A stretch of 64,000 nt of DNA from Sporothrix humicola (taxonomy: Eukaryota; Ascomycota; Sordariomycetes; Ophiostomatales; Ophiostomataceae), in contig WNYE01000088.1 of the NCBI GenBank assembly GCA_021396245.1, positions 62,001-126,000 of the forward strand, given 5' to 3'. Numbering within the stretch: the stretch's first letter is position 1; each line of letters begins with the position of its first letter. Positions 10,655 through 22,570 of this stretch are shown in pieces. Below the pieces are notes generated by a model. It ran no database searches. It had not been told where the DNA came from and worked only from the letters and a program-made list of their open reading frames with translations. Position numbers and translations under genes: made by a program.

Positions 10655-12115
10655 CTACTCAATGTTCCGCGCCTCCAGGATGACCGCGTTGAGCCGTGCA
10701 TCGCCCAGCTGGGCCACTCTCTGGCCGACCACAGGGCCCAAAAAGTCTACTAGCTCGGCCGTCTCGACGTCGCTGCTGCCCGTGCCGTTGGAAGCTGCAT
10801 TGGGCGTGGCCGGAGCTGCCGGCACGAGCGTGCGGATGGCTTTCAACAAACCGCCGGCCACCAGCATCTCGAGTTCTATGGCAATCGAGGCGCCGCGTTC
10901 CTGCAGCGGCTGCAGCACGTACGTGTCGAACGCCTTGAGGTTGGGCAGCAGGAGAACGCGCACGGCCTCGGGGCCGCCGGCAGCGGACAGGCCGGCGACG
11001 GCGCCAAAAAGCACGCCGACAGGCCGGTCGGGCTCCAGCAGCGTCTTGAGGCACGTCCGCGTCAGCTTGGGCCGCAGCAGCGTGCTGCTCTTGGAGAACT
11101 TGCGGGCCAGCAGGCCGAGCAAAGACGCGGCCAGCTCGCGCAGCAGGTAAATGTCGCGGACAGCATCGGTGCCCTGGACGCCGCTGCCAGATCCAGACGA
11201 CCCAGAAGCCGCCTTGTCACCCCCCAAACCCAACTTCTGGCCCAGCAGACACGTCAGGACGGGGGCGCACAGCGGCGTGACGTAGGGGTCCAAGAACACG
11301 TGCGGGTTCTCGACAAGCGCCGTCGTCAGCTCCATCATGTGTCTGAGGATGGTCACGTCGTCGATGCGGTGCGTGATCTGCGTGGCGACAAAGCTGACAA
11401 AGTAGGGGACGAGCTGGTGCAGGCCGGGGTCGGATCGCACCGAGTTGAGCGCCGCCTCGCGCAGCCGCAGCACCTCCTCGTCCGGGTTGTCGTCGAGGAT
11501 CGCTGCCTGGATTTTATCAAAGTAGAGAACCAACTCATTCGAGATGATGTGCTTGACGGCCGGCTTGAAGCCGACGTTATCGTTGCCAGCCAGTGCCGCC
11601 AGCGCCGGATTGGCCCCCGGTCCCTTGGCCACCAGCTCCTGCGTGCTGCGCGCCTCCGCCGTTGTCGGGTTCTGGGGGATCGAGGGCTGCACGCCCTCGA
11701 TGGCCAGCCAGTGTGCCGTCATGCTGGCGTCGCGGGGGACTTTGGGGAGCGGTGCGTTGATGAGCTTTTCGAATTCGACCTCTTCGTCTTCAATGTAGAA
11801 CAGGGGCTGGCCGGGGCCGATGCTGGCCTCGCCGTAGCGGAGGGGGCGCGTTGATTCATAGCCGTAGAGGGGTTCGACGTCGAGCACTCTGAGGGCGAGA
11901 GAGACGTCCTGCACCGTCAGAGTCGTCCGTCCCGCCGCGCGCATGAACCGCAGCGCCTCGACAATCACCTGGCCGATCCGGTACTCCACGTCCTGCGACA
12001 AGCACCGCAGCGCGTCGTCGCCAATCTGCGAGATGCCCACCGACTCGGCAACGTCCTTGACATTGTCGGGGTTCCACAGCAATCGGGTTGTTGCGTCGTC
12101 GGGTTTGGCGGCCAT
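10655..12115 (-). CDS. TAF6: transcription initiation factor TFIID/SAGA subunit TAF6
   Basis: A single exon of 486 residues. I start at the ATG at 12115 (context CACAATGGC) although the frame is open to an ATG at 12169, because the histone fold begins at once: WNPDNVKDVAESVGISQIGD and GQVIVEALRFMRAAGRTTLT match the TAF6 histone-fold helices at about residues 14-75. YGYESTRPLRYG follows, another TAF6 hallmark. The region about 190-420 is the HEAT-like C-terminal domain, with ELVLYFDKIQAAILDD and LRELAASLLGLLARKF. TAF6 pairs with TAF9 and scaffolds TFIID and SAGA in the nucleus. Nothing is missing, and length is typical of fungal homologues. Confidence 0.93.
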   Translation of the reverse strand: MAAKPDDATTRLLWNPDNVKDVAESVGISQIGDDALRCLSQDVEYRIGQVIVEALRFMRAAGRTTLTVQDVSLALRVLDVEPLYGYESTRPLRYGEASIGPGQPLFYIEDEEVEFEKLINAPLPKVPRDASMTAHWLAIEGVQPSIPQNPTTAEARSTQELVAKGPGANPALAALAGNDNVGFKPAVKHIISNELVLYFDKIQAAILDDNPDEEVLRLREAALNSVRSDPGLHQLVPYFVSFVATQITHRIDDVTILRHMMELTTALVENPHVFLDPYVTPLCAPVLTCLLGQKLGLGGDKAASGSSGSGSGVQGTDAVRDIYLLRELAASLLGLLARKFSKSSTLLRPKLTRTCLKTLLEPDRPVGVLFGAVAGLSAAGGPEAVRVLLLPNLKAFDTYVLQPLQERGASIAIELEMLVAGGLLKAIRTLVPAAPATPNAASNGTGSSDVETAELVDFLGPVVGQRVAQLGDARLNAVILEARNIE

Positions 12116-13216
12116 TGTGAGGTGTGTGTGAGGAGGAAGGAGAAGAGGAGGAGGTGAGGTCGTGGTCAATCGCGTGGGTTCGTCGCCAGTCGTCGGGTTG
12201 AGTGCAGAGTATCAATCGCGTCGCGGTGCAGCTCGTCTTCAATTGAGAGACGTCTCGGTCGCCGGGGTATCGTGGGGGTTGTGCGCCGATGGATGGAGGT
12301 CGCGACAGGTTGAGGTTGATGCAGGCGAAAGGTGGAGGAGGTTGAATGTTGGAGGCTGCTGAAGCTCACTGATCCAGGCGCAAGGAAAACCCCGCGCACG
12401 GACCAACTGTCCCACTAGCGCCGCTGCCCTCACAACAACCAGCCTTGCATTGAATGGCAGCACTGAGTTTGTGACAACAGACTCAATTCAATCAGTAGAC
12501 GCATTTATCTTGATAAAAAAGAGTATGATATGTCTAAGATATTATGCCATGTCGTATCTATAAGCTGTATACCGTACATCCACTGCCGTATGCCACAGGC
12601 ACACCTGTAGTTCTGCGACATCGAATCAGGCCCAAAAATTGATTATGTAATACATACTAACTACACTGTCTACAGCCTCGTCAGTATTAACTTGACAAGT
12701 TCACGACAACAATGGGATGCTATGAGTAAAGATAAAAGACGACGTTGCCGTCGTTTGTTAGGTATTACGACAGTAAAAAGTAATAGAGCTGGGAATAAAA
12801 TACACAGTAAGAACAGGTAACAAGAACTGAAGAGAGAATAAAGGATACCGCCGAAGGATACTGCCCTCCCAATTGCCACACAAAGATAAGAAGGAAACGA
12901 GAAACAAGAGGCAAGAAACAAGGAACAAGAAAACCAAAGAGCAAAATCAACGACAAAACCAGAAGTAAAACATCAAACATCAGAGACAGCAGACAAAAAA
13001 CAACAGACCGCCACCCAAATTAAACAGTAAAAAACAAGCAAATCAAACCAGTAACTCCCCGTTGACTTTTTTGGTAAACACCGAATCACTCACTGTAAAG
13101 AATATATCCCTCGTCACACACCTTTCACTCCTTTCACTCCTTTTTTATTGCCACTTCTTCCCCCGGCCATAATTTCCCCAGGTGCCCCCGCCGCGCATGT
13201 GTGGAAGATAACGCTG
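12116..13216. other. TAF6 promoter and KDM5 3' region
   Basis: The left part is the TAF6 promoter and 5' UTR. From about 12.5 to 13.2 kb the + strand is A-rich (T-rich on the transcribed strand), as expected for the KDM5 3' UTR. No gene was recognised. Confidence 0.6.
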
Positions 13217-16200
13217 CTAAGCTCTCTTCGGCACACCTGCGCCGCCGTCGACATCCATCCGGTCGGCACCGTCCTTGGACACAGGGGAAGCCGTCGTGGT
13301 GGAAACCGGCGCCGCGTCAAAGAGGCCCCGCGGTGGACGGCCCGTCGAGTCGCTACCTGCGCGGACATGTCCAGACGGCGCGGCCTTGTTGTTCTCGGGC
13401 TTTGTGCCGTCGCCCTGGTCAAACTTCATCACCATGCTATGGCGGTCAAAGGGCTGGCGCTGCTGTTGGCCGGGCTGGCCGGGCTGGCCCGGAAATTGCG
13501 ATGTCTGCTGGCCCTGCGGCTTTCCAAAGTTGTTGAAACTGCTGCTGTACGAGCCCGTCGAGCTGCGGCGGTAGTCACCGTCAGCAGCGCCAGGAGCGCC
13601 AGGGGACTGCTGCGGGCCGGTCGTGCTGGCGCTACCGGCCGATGGAGGACCAGCCTGGTCCTGGGGGCTTCCTAAAGCCGTGGCCGGTGCAATCGGCATC
13701 ATGAGGCCCGACGAGCGGAAAGACGCGGCCGCTGCCTCGGCCGCCGTACCGGCCGTCAGCATCTTACGCCGCGAACTGTTGGCACGCAGCTTGACCAGCT
13801 CGGGCAGGTCGTCTGGGTCGTCGACCTGGTACTGCGCCATCATCTTTTGCAGCTTGGTCGGCCGCGGCTTGCGCGTGCTCTTGGACTCCTCGATCAGTGG
13901 AGGCGGCTCGTCGGCGACGGGGAAGCGCTTGTGCAGCACCTGGCGGAAGAAGTTGGTCTCGCGCGTCAGCAGGATCTCGGCGCCCTCGATCTTGCGGAGG
14001 TAGAAGCGCTGCTTAATCGCGTCGCTCTCCGAGGTCAGGTTGGGGTCAAGGTAGTCTTCGACCTTGGCGCGGAAGTCCATGGCGCCCTGGATGATCTCGC
14101 CCAGGATCTGCTCTTCGTCGGGCTGGAAGGGCAGACTGGGGATCTCGTTGAACAGGTTGATGAGCGACTCGAGGTCGGGCCGGGCGGCGTCTCGCGGGAT
14201 CTTGACGCGCCAGTCGCATATCGGGCACGTGTACTTGTCGTCCTCCTTGACCTTGCCGCGCGCAATCTTGAGACACTTTCCGTGGTACCTAGGCTGTTAG
14301 TAAACGCAGATAAAAGGAAATCATATCCGGGGAATGACCTACCATTCATGGCACACTTCACACTCAATCATCATGCCGGCCTCGGTACGACGGCAGATGC
14401 AAAACACCTCACGATGCTTTGCGTTCTTATACGCGGCAGACGTCTCGTCAGGGCTCGGCTCCCGGGATGCAGGCTCCGCAGGGTCGCGGGGCTTGTCGTC
14501 CACCGTGTCGAAGCAGTCATTGTTGCGGTCGAGCACATACTCGAGGTGGCTCTTGAGGATGTAGAGTGGCGCATTCGTCTTGCCAAAGACGCGCTTGCCC
14601 TTGCGGATCCAGTCTTCGCTGCGCTTCTGTTCGCGCTCGAGCTCGTGGGTGCCCGTCGGCTTGGACTGCAGCTCCTCGATCTTGGCCATCAGCGCCACCA
14701 CCTCCGAGTACTTGGGGCGGTTCTTGTACTCGGCCTCGTGGCAGCGTGCGTTGAGGTCGATGACCTGGCGGTGGGCATCGCGGTGCTTGTGCAGGATCTG
14801 GTCAATGGCTGCCAGGGTGGCTGTGGTCACGGGTAGAGAGCCGGCCGTCGCCTGGGTGGAGAGCGCCTCGAGCTGAGGATAGTGGACGGCGTCGGCATTC
14901 AGCAGCTCCTTAGCCTTCTTCTCCCACTGCTGGCCCGCGGCCGCCTGTCCCTCGAGGAACATCATGTGGTCGTTGTACTGCGGGATACCGAGCCGCTGGC
15001 CTTCTTCAAGCAGCTTGAGCACCTCGTCGAGGGCCATATACTCGGTCCGGCTGGTCTCGGCCTTTTGGCCCCACTTGAGCTGGTCCAGGAAGCGTGTCAG
15101 GCTCTCGACTTCGGGGACGTCGACGTTGAAGTTGTGGCCCTCATCTAGCAGGTTCTCAATGGTGTCGACCGTTTGCGTGGAGACGTGCGCTAGAGCGCGT
15201 TTGGCGTCTTCCTGGAAGATCTTGATGGCCTCGGCTCGCTGCTGGAGGAGCTGGACCTCGGGGCACTCGAATCCGATCAGGACGGCTTCGTCGAGCAAGC
15301 GGTAAATGTTGGAAATGTTGCGGGTTTCCCGCTCCTTTTCCCGTTCCTTGTCGTCCGCTGCTGCTCCGCTTGAGCTCGAACTGGCTGCTCCCGCTGCTCC
15401 CGCCGTGGCTTGAGCTGAGCCGGCGCCGGCCGCTTCGCCGCTGGCCGCGCTGATCGATTTGCGGGTGTCGGTTTTGCGTCGGTTTTGCTGTTTGCGCACA
15501 ATATATGTTGTAGCCTCTTCAACCCAGTGATTACAGCGGTCGACGAAATCGCGCAACACCGGCAAAGAAGGCAGATCATAGGGGATCCTCTCACCTTCGT
15601 TCAGGATGGCTCGCAGAGTCTTGAGAGAGGGCGTCGCGTCCTCCTCCAGAAGCTTTTCGTACTTTTCTTCCCACGCTTCGGGCTGCGCCGCCTTCTCTGC
15701 AATCTTCTTGCACATTGCCTCGATGTCTTCCATAGACTTCCGGTAGATGACGGTATGGGATTCTCCGAGAAAACGGCTCGCTTCGCGGGCGGAGCAGCAG
15801 TGGTTGAATCCGGCGTGCTGCAGGCACAAAATCTTGCCTGTCTTGACACACTTGAAACGAGACAGGTATGTAAAGGCCTTGCAGAAGGAGCACTGGTACT
15901 CCTCTTCGGGGACGTCAGCGTCGTTAACAATAATCTCCAGGGAACAAGGCTGGGTGCTAGATTCGCCATGGCGCCGGCCAACGCCAGTATCTCGTCCTAC
16001 ACGCGGGCAATGATGCGGGACCTCATAGTGTTTCGCAAGAAAGCCGTTCCGATTGATATCTTCGCGCTTCATAATCCGTTCCAGGGCTGGCGCCAGCCAT
16101 TTCGCCGTTTGTATGGTCAAGGGCCCGGTGGCCGCGCTCAAAACATCTTCTGCCGCCGTACACAGCAGTTCTTCGTGCGAGAAGCAGGGCTGCCGACGGA

Positions 16201-18674
16201 ACTGCTGCAGTCGGTCGACACCTGCAAGGCCAAAAGGCTCCCAGTCGCTCGGTGCAAAGTTGACAGCCTCGTTGAAGTTGAAGCCGTGGTTGAAGCCTGC
16301 GTGGTAGGCCTGCGGGAAGGTGATAACCAGCTGGCCAGCGCGCTGGTCGACAGCATAGACGCGCACACCAGCTTCCCTAAGCTTCTCAGGAGGAAGCAGT
16401 GTCACGAGTTGGAAGAGAAGATCGGGCTGTGTCTCGAAAAGGTCGGGCACAGCCTCCCGCATGGCGTTCTCAAACTTCTCGGCATCGGCGCCGGGAATTC
16501 CGTACCACGTCTTGGTGGCACCAAAGTGCTGGTAGTTGGCCGAGTAGGCGTAGTGGTCCTCGTTATGCCAGCAGAACGTCGAAAAGATCATGCCGACGTA
16601 GACCCAAGGGACAGTCATGCCAGAGATGTCAGACTTGATGTAGCGGAACAGACTCTCGGGATGGAGTGGGAGCATGTTGAGATTCCAGGGGTCAGTCGAA
16701 TAGGGATCGTTGGGGTTCTTCTCGATAGTCGGGAAACCGGAGCCGTGTGTTGTGCAGTGGATATCGGCACCGTATTCCACCTCGACAGTGTCATCAATGC
16801 TCGACACCAGACGCCAGAATTCGCGCTCGACATCATCCTCGGTGATCGGACGATGGCAGTTGAGGTTCGAGTCGAAGGGCATCTTGTCTTCGAAGTAGCT
16901 CTGCTTGAACTCAAACGCCTTCTCCTGGAACTGCTTCAGCGAGTAGAGTCCGCCGTCCTCGAAGCCGTACTGGTTGTCACCAACAAGGCATCGTGGGCAG
17001 TTCCACTCGCCAGTAGGCTTGCTTGCTATTGGCGGGTCGACACACTTTCCGTGGTAGGCATGATCACATGACTCACAGACCATCAAGAAACCAGCGTTCT
17101 CCGACTTGCCGCAATGCTCGCAGCTCTCGCGCGGGTCGCTGTTATCGTTTCGTGGCATGCGCGGTTGCTGGGGCCGGAGCAGCGACATATACGAGCCGGC
17201 CACCCTTGGAACATTCTCCTTCTTTAAACGCTTACTCCGTCTGCTGCCCGAGCCGTCCTCCTCGCCTTCTGCAGCCGACTCCTCCTTAGTGGGTGTTTCG
17301 GCGTCACCAGGGGCGAGTTGGCGCTTAAGTGGGTGGGCAGGTCCCAAGCCAGAGCCCTTTTCGGAGTCAGTTGGAGGCGGCGTGTTGTTAGCAGTGCCAG
17401 GTGTGTTGCGACCGCTGCCGGCGACCGAGGCCTGCAGCGCGTCGCTCGCATTACGAGCTGGCGAGGCGGCACCGGGTAAGCTGGAAGGAGTGTTGACGTT
17501 GGACCGAGCCATGGGACTAGCGGCAGGGCTGGGTGTGAAGGGACCGCCGTTCTCGATTTCGAGCTGCTGGTGGACACCTGGCTTGGCCAGGCGAAGGTAG
17601 TCCTCGTAGGGGCATAGCCATTTCTGGTATGAGTTCTTGAGAGACGTGGACAGCGACGACATGATCTTTCCGCTGTAGCCCAGGTCGCGCCCGATCTCAG
17701 CCCATTTCTTGAGTCTGCACACCATGTCGAAGCCGCCTCGTGAGTCGACGGCCTTTTTCAGCTGGTAGAGGTCGAGCGGTTTCTTGTCGACGTATGGTAA
17801 GCGGGTCAGGGTGTTGCCCATGTTCTTGTGGTATTTGAACAGGCCTTCGAGATAGCCAAGGTTGACGCGTGTGCCTATGAAGAGAGTGCGGTTAGAGATA
17901 ATGGAGTCGAGCAAATGCGAAGGGGCGGATTCGCAACTTACTGCCTTCGACTGAATTCAATTCCTGTTTTCTTGTCTGGAAGTGGAATCTCTGGAGAAGG
18001 GGTTAGAAAATATCCTCGTAATGTCACGAACTATCGATCCAGTGTCGACTCACTTGTGTATCGATCGCGAACTGTGGGTTCCACGAGTCGGGAGGAATGA
18101 TCTTGCAGATGCCGTATTCTTGCGCCTCGGGCGTGATCTTGCGCATGTAGGCCATCGGATCCTTCCACTCTTCTTCTGTTGGGCAGTAGGTTGGCGCCTC
18201 TTCTAGGCCGTGTGGGCGGTCCTTGCGCTTGCCAGTCTCTTTGCTCGCTGTTGGCTGGCCACGACGCTCGACTGAGTTGAGATCCAGCGGCGCGCTACGC
18301 ATCGCGCTGAGTGGCGGCATCGGACCATTGCTCGAGTTTCCGCCTCCGCTGCCGCCGCCTGCATTCGACTGTCCGCCCATTCGTGTTCTTGTTGGTATTG
18401 AGGATGAGGAAGAGCCGTTCTGGGATGCAGGTGCTGGCGCGAGAGCAGGGGATGCGCGTGAGCTGGTCGTGGCGCTCGGGGCGTTGGAAGCGGCGGCCGC
18501 GGCAGCAGCGGCTGATCTTGACGATGTCTTTAGCAGGATCTTGTTGCCTGGCTTGCTGCTGCCTCCTGTCGAGCCATTGCTGGCGCTGTCTTTGCCGTTG
18601 TTACGTCCGCCGTCTTTGCCGCCGCCATTGGCTCCGCCTGAGCCTCCCGACACAGCAGGAACAATGGCCATCAT
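13217..18674 (-). CDS. KDM5: JARID1/KDM5-type histone H3K4 demethylase (Lid2-like)
   Basis: Four exons: 18674-18054, 17990-17942, 17874-14343 and 14288-13217, joined in frame to 1757 residues. Domain order matches full KDM5. JmjN is at about 165-225 (APTYCPTEEEWKDPMAYM, then RFHFQTRKQELNSVEG encoded by the 49-nt exon 2). ARID is at about 250-320, PHD1 (CEHCGKSENAGFLMVCESC) at about 475-525 and JmjC at about 645-800. Its iron ligands are visible in CWHNEDHYAY (H and E) and YHAGFNHGFN (second H). The C5HC2 zinc finger is at about 885-930, PLU-1 at about 950-1290 and PHD2 (CICRRTEAGMMIECEVCHEW) at about 1380-1430. It should remove H3K4 methyl groups in an Fe(II)/2-oxoglutarate reaction, repressing transcription. 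The last intron uses a GTAGGT donor and TACTAAC branch site. The Ser/Gly/Ala-rich N-terminus and Gln/Pro-rich C-terminus are disordered. Confidence 0.93.
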
Positions 18675-21600
18675 TGTGGGCGTGATGAGGGCCTGTGTAT
18701 GTGTGTGGTGTAGGTGAGAGACGAAAGGGGGGAGGAAGAGTCGTGTGGTGTGGTCAAAATCGGGATTCGAGAGTCGTCTCTGCTGTCGTCGATCGAGATC
18801 AGGGTTGAGAGGTCGCGCAGCCGGGTATCGTGTCGATGCTGCCCTCTATGATGCGTCGTCGAGGGCGATTCGTCGAGAGAGTCGACAAAGAGATAGGAAA
18901 AAAGAAAATTAGGGTGCCGAAACGGCCGTCATCCGTGGATGGTGTCTATGCGGATATGCATCTGAGAGCCGAAAGGACTGGTAGAAGGGAGGGAGTGCTG
19001 CTGTCGCGAGATGGCGCGAGGGCTGGATCGTATAAAAATGCCGAGAAAATAATGACGAGGTGTGGTCGATTCGAGGCGTTGTGGTTTTTCTCGAGAAAAA
19101 GGGGGCCCGTGTTGTTGTCGTGGCGGGTGAAGGACTCGGAGATGTCGAGGTGTAGGAAGATAAAAGGCCAAAAAGGCTGGTGATTCGGAAGAGAGAAGAA
19201 AAACGCAGAAAGAGATGCCAGAGAATATGGGCGAGACACCCAAAAAGAGGTAGGCTAAGCCGACTGACTGGGGGGGTCTGTGGGATTATGGGAGTTTGCA
19301 GGGCGGGCTGCGTTGGTTCGAATGCTAGACAAGACTAAAGAATTTAAAGGGTGCGAAAACCGGGACTAGTCCGTCGACGGAGTGTACAAGAGGTGACCAG
19401 AATGAGAGAAGAGGCTCTAGAGAATCATAGCCTGTGGTGATCAAGAGAGTAAGAAACCGACAAATTGTCGAGACAACTGAGAAGCAGAAAAAGGACGCAG
19501 ATTGGCCTCGAGCCAGGATTGTTGAGGCTCAAAACGCTCTGATATTAACGAGATAGAGAAATACGTGAGAATTGCTATCGTAAGGCGAGGGTGTCGAGGC
19601 TTTCAGTCATGCACCGGATACGAGGAAGAGGCGAGAGAAAATAAAAGGAAGAAGAGAGAAAGGTATGAGGGTTGTTTCCGGTGCGGCGATAGAAAGATGT
19701 ACACACTGCCGAGAAAGGGATATTATTGGACCAGGGCTTGAAAAAGGGAGCCCTGTAAATTACATATATTGAGGAAGGAGCGCAGAAGAAAACAGATGCG
19801 ATGGAAGGAGCGATGGACCAAGATGCTAAATATGGTAGGGCCGACCAAGCACAAGGAAGGCACACGATGATCGTAACCAAAACAAAAGGAAAGAGCCAAA
19901 TGCTTCAAAACATGGCCATATGCCGGATGAGAAGGGAAGGAAGGAAGCAACGATGTGCGTGTGATGTGTGAGCATATGTGGCATGCGTGCGAGGAAAGAG
20001 CGGGCGGAAACCGAATTGGAAAGAGGAAAGAGCGATGAGTTGTGGGTGGCCAATGGCGTGCGGATTGGGCAAGGCCGGCTACGGTAACGAGGTTGTGAGG
20101 TTGGAGGTTCTGGCCTGGTTAGAAGGCTGTCGCTAAAACGTATGCTGGAACGGGATAAAGAGCCCCCTGGCGCGCACGCTTCAGTGAACGACTGTGGGAA
20201 TTTTGCTGCGGTATCTGGAATACGCGGGCAAACTGCAAATGGGCTGGGCTCTGTATTACAGAGCATCGAAAATTCACGGGCCATTATGTATCCGGTACTT
20301 TATATTGCGCATATAACAGGTGCAATATAAAGTACCGCACCCTAGTAGGTACGAAAACGGCCGGGGCGAGTAGTCGATAAAAAAGTGGATCGATTTCATT
20401 TTTAGCGTCCCTGTGTTGCGGGCTGTGAAGAAACGTCTGATACGGCAGAAACAAGACAAAAAAAGAAATGTCTCTCGTTTCGTTGAAAAAGAGTTTATTG
20501 TTTTGAATGCTTTGACTTGTGCGAACATCATGAGTGCCTCCTTCCCGGCTGTTCTGTCAGAAGTCAAAGTGCGGCGCAGGTCGCGCCTTCCTTCCCCGGC
20601 GCGGGCATGCAAGTAACTCGTTTGATGTCGTATGTTCTGTGCATTGGCATTGCGCATGACACGAGTCAGCCAGGGAGATGGTGGGAAGGGATGGAGGACG
20701 TGCTGCGTAAATACAGCAGGCGCAAGTAAACACAATACTCTAGTGCGATCTATCCCGAAAGGCAAGGGCAACTGGCAGAATCTGTGGACTAGCGATGCAC
20801 ATCTGAATGATCTGATAAACAAAGCCATATATTCACAGCCTTGCTTGCCCAGATCAGACCTCTAGTCTCTTCACCAATATCACTTCATCATGTTTATATT
20901 TATCGGTCAATGTACCTGGTAGAAGCCTAATACATATTGTCCGACACAGAAACACACCGCATACCACGGTCGCCAAAGAGGGCAGGAACGTTGTGGCGCT
21001 GCCGTGCGTCGTGCGCCGCGTGTGTATGCGACAGAGGGAAGGAGCAACCAACCTCAGTCATCTCGGTACAAACGGCCGACGCAAGTTCCCCCTTTTGTGC
21101 GCCCACCCGAGTGTTCCTGGATGAGGCTGCCCAAGAATCGCTCCAAGAATCAAGGTTGTCAAGATTGTGCGACAGAGGTCCCTTCAACCACCGTCGCGAT
21201 CGCTGTCACCACCAACACACGGCTATCACGCACTAGAGCAGACGTAAAGAGGTCGCAGCAACTTTTGTGGGCTCTTTTTTTTAGAACCAAGAGAAAGAGT
21301 GGGGGCCGCTGATGCCCAGTTTTTTTTGCACGTCTTTCCCCATGGATTGGACGTCGAGAACATGGGCGGGGAGGAGGTGGAAAGGGAAGAGAAAAAGGTG
21401 GAAAAAAAGGCAGAAGTTGCGGGAGAAGAGAAAAGACGTTGGCTTCAAACAAAGAAATCCGGCACCGTCTGCTCGGATGGGCCTGCTGTAGATGAGGTCT
21501 CAGGCCAGGCCATATCGCCTAAACACATAAAGTACTTTATTGGTAGAGATACTGCAAAAAGGTACTTAGACCTCTCTCGATCCCTTTGTCTCTTCGTCTC

Positions 21601-22570
21601 TTCGGGTGGCGGAACCGACAGGATCTACGCTGGGACTTGAACAAAGGCAGAAAAGAGACAGAGGCATGCGACGCACGGCAAAATCGCACAGAAACACAGA
21701 AACTGCCAGTTCGTTTCACACGTTCTGGCATCGCTGTCCTTATGTCAGCTCGCCTCTTCGCAAGGTCCTCGAGAACCATAATGCCAGCAATAAGTCATCA
21801 GAGCCTCCCAAGTGCCAATATCCAAAATCCAGGTCAGCAACGAACTACACTGTAGATAATACGGCGTGGCCTCTCAAAATAAAAACCCTCCGTATTGTGT
21901 TTTGTCGTTTGGAGTCCGCACATTCCCGCCCGGCTCAGACGTCTCCAATAACCCCAATGCTACCCATTACCCCATCACACTTTCCCCTCTGACCTCTGAC
22001 TCGGAGCGGCAACATCAGAAAAAAAAATGAGAAAGTTCACGGGTGCCGCTAGTTGCCGCAGCCAATCACATTGCATCAAGACTCTAAGAAGGGCCCACCG
22101 TGATGTCGGATAGTGATAATGACAATACATCGGGCACTGCATCGACTTCAGTCACAGTCAACGTCGTGACTAAATGAGAGATTGAACATGGTTTGTGTTG
22201 ATAGAGCCTCTCTGTTCCCTAGACTAGAATATGTCTTGGGTTGAAGTCTACACCTTTTTATTGTAATTAATAATCGATGTAGAAAGATTCATTTGCGCAA
22301 CTCAATTTATTTACTTATAATTACGACGACATTTATTGTCATTTCTTCGACAACAATTTGTTTAAAATTTCTAAAAAAAAGGCTATAGGTTTTTCCATGG
22401 AACAATAATTGAAAAAATTACTACGTAATTAATAGACACAATGTTAGAGGCTATGGGCTAAAAATCATCAAAGATGGTATGTTTGATATTGAGATGTGTC
22501 TATGTTTCTCTTTCGTGTTTTCATATGGTATCTTGGGGGTTGTTCTTCATAGGCTTGCTTTTAATGCTCA
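18675..22570. other. 3.9-kb gene-free region
   Basis: The left half is purine-rich on the + strand, i.e. pyrimidine-rich in the sense of KDM5, and is probably the KDM5 leader and promoter. The far right (about 22.2-22.56 kb) is markedly AT-rich and is 3' flanking DNA of SLX1. No ORF in either strand carries a recognisable domain. A perfect hairpin lies at 20293-20337. A B-box-like GGTTCGAATGC near 19315 lacks a cloverleaf. Confidence 0.55.
20293..20337. repeat. perfect 16-bp inverted repeat with 13-nt loop
   Basis: CGGTACTTTATATTGC (20293-20308) is the exact reverse complement of GCAATATAAAGTACCG (20322-20337). The arms are AT-rich inside a more balanced region. It could be a remnant of a small inverted-repeat element, a binding site or an RNA hairpin. 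No target-site duplication is evident in the immediate flanks. Confidence 0.85.

Noticed and set aside
15485..17071. 528-codon open frame on the + strand antisense to KDM5
   Set aside because: It mirrors the KDM5 JmjC coding region; codon bias in GC-rich genes keeps the antisense frame open. No domain is seen.
19311..19325. tRNA-like B-box (GGTTCGAATGC)
   Set aside because: No matching A-box or cloverleaf arms in the flanking 80 bases.
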